Source: Scatavimonas merdipullorum (GTDB taxonomy: Bacteria > Bacillota > Clostridia > Oscillospirales > Acutalibacteraceae). From it: DNA of 29,250 nt. This document shows positions 26,707 to 29,250 of the stretch, piece by piece. The first letter of the stretch is position 1, and the number at the start of each line of letters is the position of its first letter. Under the pieces are notes generated by a model. It had not been told where the DNA came from. It worked only from the letters and a program-made list of their open reading frames with translations, and searched no databases. The stretch is from assembly GCA_018712865.1 (NCBI GenBank), contig DVGH01000004.1:1-29250 (forward strand). The letters run 5' to 3'. A program made the translations under genes and the position numbers.

Positions 26707-29250
26707 AGCTGTCGTATTCATAAGACGCAATCCGTGTGCCGCTTGCATTGTACAGGCCTGTTACATCCCCGCGCCAGTTGTGCGCCGCATAGTAGGTCTT
26801 TTCTGTTCCTGTGGGCGTAAGCTTGTATTTGATCGCGCTTAAAAAGCCGTTTGCGTCATAGAAATACGCAAACTCCTTTTCCCCTCTGGTTTCATGCAGC
26901 AGTTTCCCGCCTGCATACTGGTACGTCCATTTTTCCCCGTTGACCGTTTTGCTCATGCGTACCCCGCCTGCGTCGTATGTATAGCTGATTGTTGTTCCTC
27001 CCTGCGTCAGGCTTTGCAACTGCCGCCCGTTTTCCCACGTCATGCTCATTCCGTCGCGGTAGTTCAGGGGATTGCCAATTGCGTCGTAGGTGATGCTCTG
27101 CCCGTCGTAGCTTGTCATTTTGTCCTTCCAGCTGTTGTCCCCATAGCCGTAGTTGATGGTTTCTGCGCCGATTCCTATTCCGCTGGGCGAAAGCTGCGTG
27201 ATGATTTCATAATCCAGATTGCCGCCTTCGTCATACGCATAGGTATGCTGAACATTCTCTGTATGGTCTTTTTCATATACCAGCTGGTTTAAGCTGTCGT
27301 ACTGATAGGTGTACTTTATTACATACACGCCATTTACAAGCTCTTCCTGCTTTGTAATATTCCCCATATCATCATAGCTGTAACGGTAGGTGGCTGCTCC
27401 TATGCTTTCTGTCCGCACTTTTGTTGTGCGGTAGTAATCTTCTCCTTCCTCGTTGCGATCTGAAAGCTCGTAGACATACGATATTTCCAACGGCGTTGTT
27501 GTGTTCAGCGTTGTTTTTGTCAGCCGGTTTAATCCGTCGTAGGTATAGGTGATGTTCTTCCCGCCGTCTATCGTATGCTTGCTGGGCAGGTTGTCTTTAT
27601 CGTATTCGTATGCGTTTTGCGCTTTCATATGCCGCGTTATATTGATAAGCTTTGTTACGTTATTGTTTAAATCGTACCCGTATTCCAGCGCATACACGCT
27701 GCGGTCGCTTGTCTGCGCCTTGCCTGTGTCCTGCGCGCTTTGCCGCACAAGGCGGCCCGTTGTGTCGTATTCGCTGTCATACAGAAGATCGTTTAACGTG
27801 TCTTCATGCCGCATGACGGCTCCCGTTCTGTCGCTGTACGAATAATACTTCTGCCCGCTGCTGTTTTGTGTGGCAATATTCCCAAATGCGTCGTACGCAT
27901 AGGTCACGTACCGCCCTGTCCCATAGGTCACACTGCTTAACAGGCCGTTGTTTGCACCATAGCTGTTCCTTGCCAGCAGCTTACTGCCCACCTTGCTGGC
28001 TGTTTTGTTGTTATATGCGTCGTATTCTATATTGTATTCCGTCCCGTTATGTGTGATCTTTGTCAGGTTCCGGTTTGTTCCCGTTGTATAGGTATAGCTG
28101 TTCGACACCGTGTACCCTTTATCCTCCAATTGTTTGGATACACCCGTCAACAGATTGTTGTCCGCCTGGTAGCTGTATGTAACCGTTCCGCTGCTGTCTG
28201 TTGCGCTGGTAAGCGTTCCTGTGTTCTGGTTGTAAGCATATGTGATTACCTTGCCGTCCTGGTCTGTAGCCTGATTGACAAACGCACCGTTTGATGTGTA
28301 TGCTACGGTTGCCTTGATTGCCGCGCTGCCACCCTGGGTTTTGACCTCAAGCGCCGTTGGGTTCCCCTGCGCATTGTACGTGTAGTTGTAAGATACCTTG
28401 TTCTGGCTGACAGCCTTGGTCATGTTGTGCTTGCTGTCGTAGGTATACTGGTAGTCGTACCCCTTGGCATCTATATATTTTGTAAGGTCTGCGTTGCTGT
28501 ATTCCATATTGGACTTGCGGTCTGCATTTTGCTCCACCGTGACCAGCTCGCCGTCTTCGTTGTATGTATAGCTTTGCGTCACGTCTTTGATGAGCTGAAT
28601 ATTGTCAAAATAGGCCGTGTTTGCCTGCTGGTGGTACCTTAAATAGATCACAATTGCACTTGGCGTTTTATTGGCCGACGTTTCGTCGCTTAAATTAAAC
28701 GCGGCGCTTGCAAACTGCCAGCCGGATATGGAGCGGTTGAACTCCGCCGGAAGCTTCCATACAGACGTGCCGTCTGTATATTTTACCTGTATGGAAATTT
28801 TAAAACGCCTGGTATTGTCGTCGTTTTCCGGCACCGCGTTTGCTCTGGCCCAGCCGCTGACGATGTATGTGTCGTTTTCGCTGCCCGAAACGGGCACAGA
28901 CTGGTAAAGCTCCTTGTTTGCCTGTGCATCCCCGCGCATTCTAAAGGAATATGTGCCGTGCCTGTACTGTGTTGTGTCTTTAAAATCCGTATCGCTTGCA
29001 ACCGTCAGCGCGCTGCCGGTCCACCCTGTGGGCAAATTACCTGAATATTTTTCAAAGCTTGCGTTTTCCAGCATGTTGTATGTATTGGGTACATTATACT
29101 GCTCCACCTGCACCGCGTCAAAGTATGCCGTACCGGTGGCCGCGCGCAGCGCAAGCTGGATTCTGGTTTTGCTGGAATTTTCCGGCACGGTAAAGGTCAG
29201 GCTTACCCTGCGCCAGCCGTTGTTGATGCTTGTGTCTGTTGTGCCCTTGA
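26693..29250 (-). CDS. RHS/YD-repeat core protein, 5' end outside the window, stops before the core tail
   Basis: About 852 codons visible; the frame is still open at the right edge. The visible N-terminal part (first 225 or so residues) holds jelly-roll-like sequence of the carbohydrate-binding type (LENASFEKYSGNLPTGW, then AYFDNIQLIKD), with the end of a preceding similar module at the edge. From there to the end are YD repeats (YTYDSKHNMTKAV, YAYDAFGNI, YTYDGLNRLTK and more), ending ...YYAAHNWRGDVTGLY, EYDSWGSA. An intact RHS core would continue through the GNLN/RYRGYY/DPxG tail, but a TAA comes first and the tail is found only in the downstream cassettes. RHS shells are large secreted or wall-attached cages carrying a toxin; without the tail this one carries none. 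Confidence 0.9.
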   Translation of the reverse strand, partial: KGTTDTSINNGWRRVSLTFTVPENSSKTRIQLALRAATGTAYFDAVQVEQYNVPNTYNMLENASFEKYSGNLPTGWTGSALTVASDTDFKDTTQYRHGTYSFRMRGDAQANKELYQSVPVSGSENDTYIVSGWARANAVPENDDNTRRFKISIQVKYTDGTSVWKLPAEFNRSISGWQFASAAFNLSDETSANKTPSAIVIYLRYHQQANTAYFDNIQLIKDVTQSYTYNEDGELVTVEQNADRKSNMEYSNADLTKYIDAKGYDYQYTYDSKHNMTKAVSQNKVSYNYTYNAQGNPTALEVKTQGGSAAIKATVAYTSNGAFVNQATDQDGKVITYAYNQNTGTLTSATDSSGTVTYSYQADNNLLTGVSKQLEDKGYTVSNSYTYTTGTNRNLTKITHNGTEYNIEYDAYNNKTASKVGSKLLARNSYGANNGLLSSVTYGTGRYVTYAYDAFGNIATQNSSGQKYYSYSDRTGAVMRHEDTLNDLLYDSEYDTTGRLVRQSAQDTGKAQTSDRSVYALEYGYDLNNNVTKLINITRHMKAQNAYEYDKDNLPSKHTIDGGKNITYTYDGLNRLTKTTLNTTTPLEISYVYELSDRNEEGEDYYRTTKVRTESIGAATYRYSYDDMGNITKQEELVNGVYVIKYTYQYDSLNQLVYEKDHTENVQHTYAYDEGGNLDYEIITQLSPSGIGIGAETINYGYGDNSWKDKMTSYDGQSITYDAIGNPLNYRDGMSMTWENGRQLQSLTQGGTTISYTYDAGGVRMSKTVNGEKWTYQYAGGKLLHETRGEKEFAYFYDANGFLSAIKYKLTPTGTEKTYYAAHNWRGDVTGLYNASGTRIASYEYDSWGSA

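Overview
The window looks like chromosomal DNA from a spore-forming, low-to-mid-GC member of the Bacillota, class Clostridia (I would guess the Oscillospirales/Ruminococcaceae side). The grounds are: strong GGAGG-type ribosome sites with frequent GTG and TTG starts, a SpoIIQ-like forespore endopeptidase behind a sigma-F-type promoter, two small Cys-rich SPOCS (DUF3794) proteins behind a sigma-K-type promoter, an AgrC/LytTR two-component pair, a clostridial-style zinc-ribbon/PASTA kinase-like protein, and a large YD-repeat (RHS) gene. Everything here is read from sequence by eye; no database search was run.

Layout. 1-4.8 kb: cytidylate-kinase-like gene (+), spoIIQ-like gene, a four-helix membrane protein and htpG (all -). 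4.8-6.5 kb: a sirtuin/HAD-phosphatase operon (-). 6.5-8.1 kb: tRNA-Leu followed directly by a dispersed repeat (copy 1), then the two SPOCS spore proteins (+). 8.2-11.3 kb: a metal-efflux P-type ATPase, its CsoR-type repressor and a stand-alone GGDEF protein (-). 11.4-12.4 kb: a tRNA-Ser pair (-), then tRNA-Arg (+) followed directly by repeat copy 2. 12.6-17 kb: XRE regulator with zinc ribbon, DEDDh exonuclease with zinc ribbon, typA/bipA and a histidine phosphatase (all -). 17-20 kb: a second XRE regulator (+), a PASTA pseudokinase (-) and tRNA-Ala (+). 20.2-23.5 kb: LytTR regulator, DUF3298 (RsiV-like) protein and AgrC-type kinase, read as one operon on the minus strand. 23.5-29.25 kb: a polymorphic-toxin locus. 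It has a large RHS core gene entering from the right edge, followed downstream by two tandem cassettes, each of RHS core tail + different C-terminal tip + membrane protein (candidate immunity).

How the parts work together. The metal genes form a self-contained circuit: CsoR keeps the Cu(I)-type C-H-C ligand set, and its inverted-repeat operator fills the spacer of a consensus promoter in front of the ATPase. The two-component operon has its own promoter with two tandem 25-bp repeats placed directly upstream of the -35, where the LytTR regulator could bind. The kinase frame runs open through a single TGA into the DUF3298 protein, so the two may be one 803-codon gene with an interrupting stop. 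In the RHS locus the core gene stops just before the conserved core tail and is followed by a perfect palindromic terminator. The tails and tips lie downstream as a tandem array sharing about 385 bp of homology, the layout expected for swappable toxin tips.

The most interesting items are the in-frame TGA joining the AgrC-type kinase to the RsiV-like domain with its tandem operator, the split RHS gene with two tip/immunity cassettes and a conserved non-coding spacer, the repeat family that begins right after tRNA CCA ends, and the catalytically degenerate zinc-ribbon/PASTA pseudokinase.
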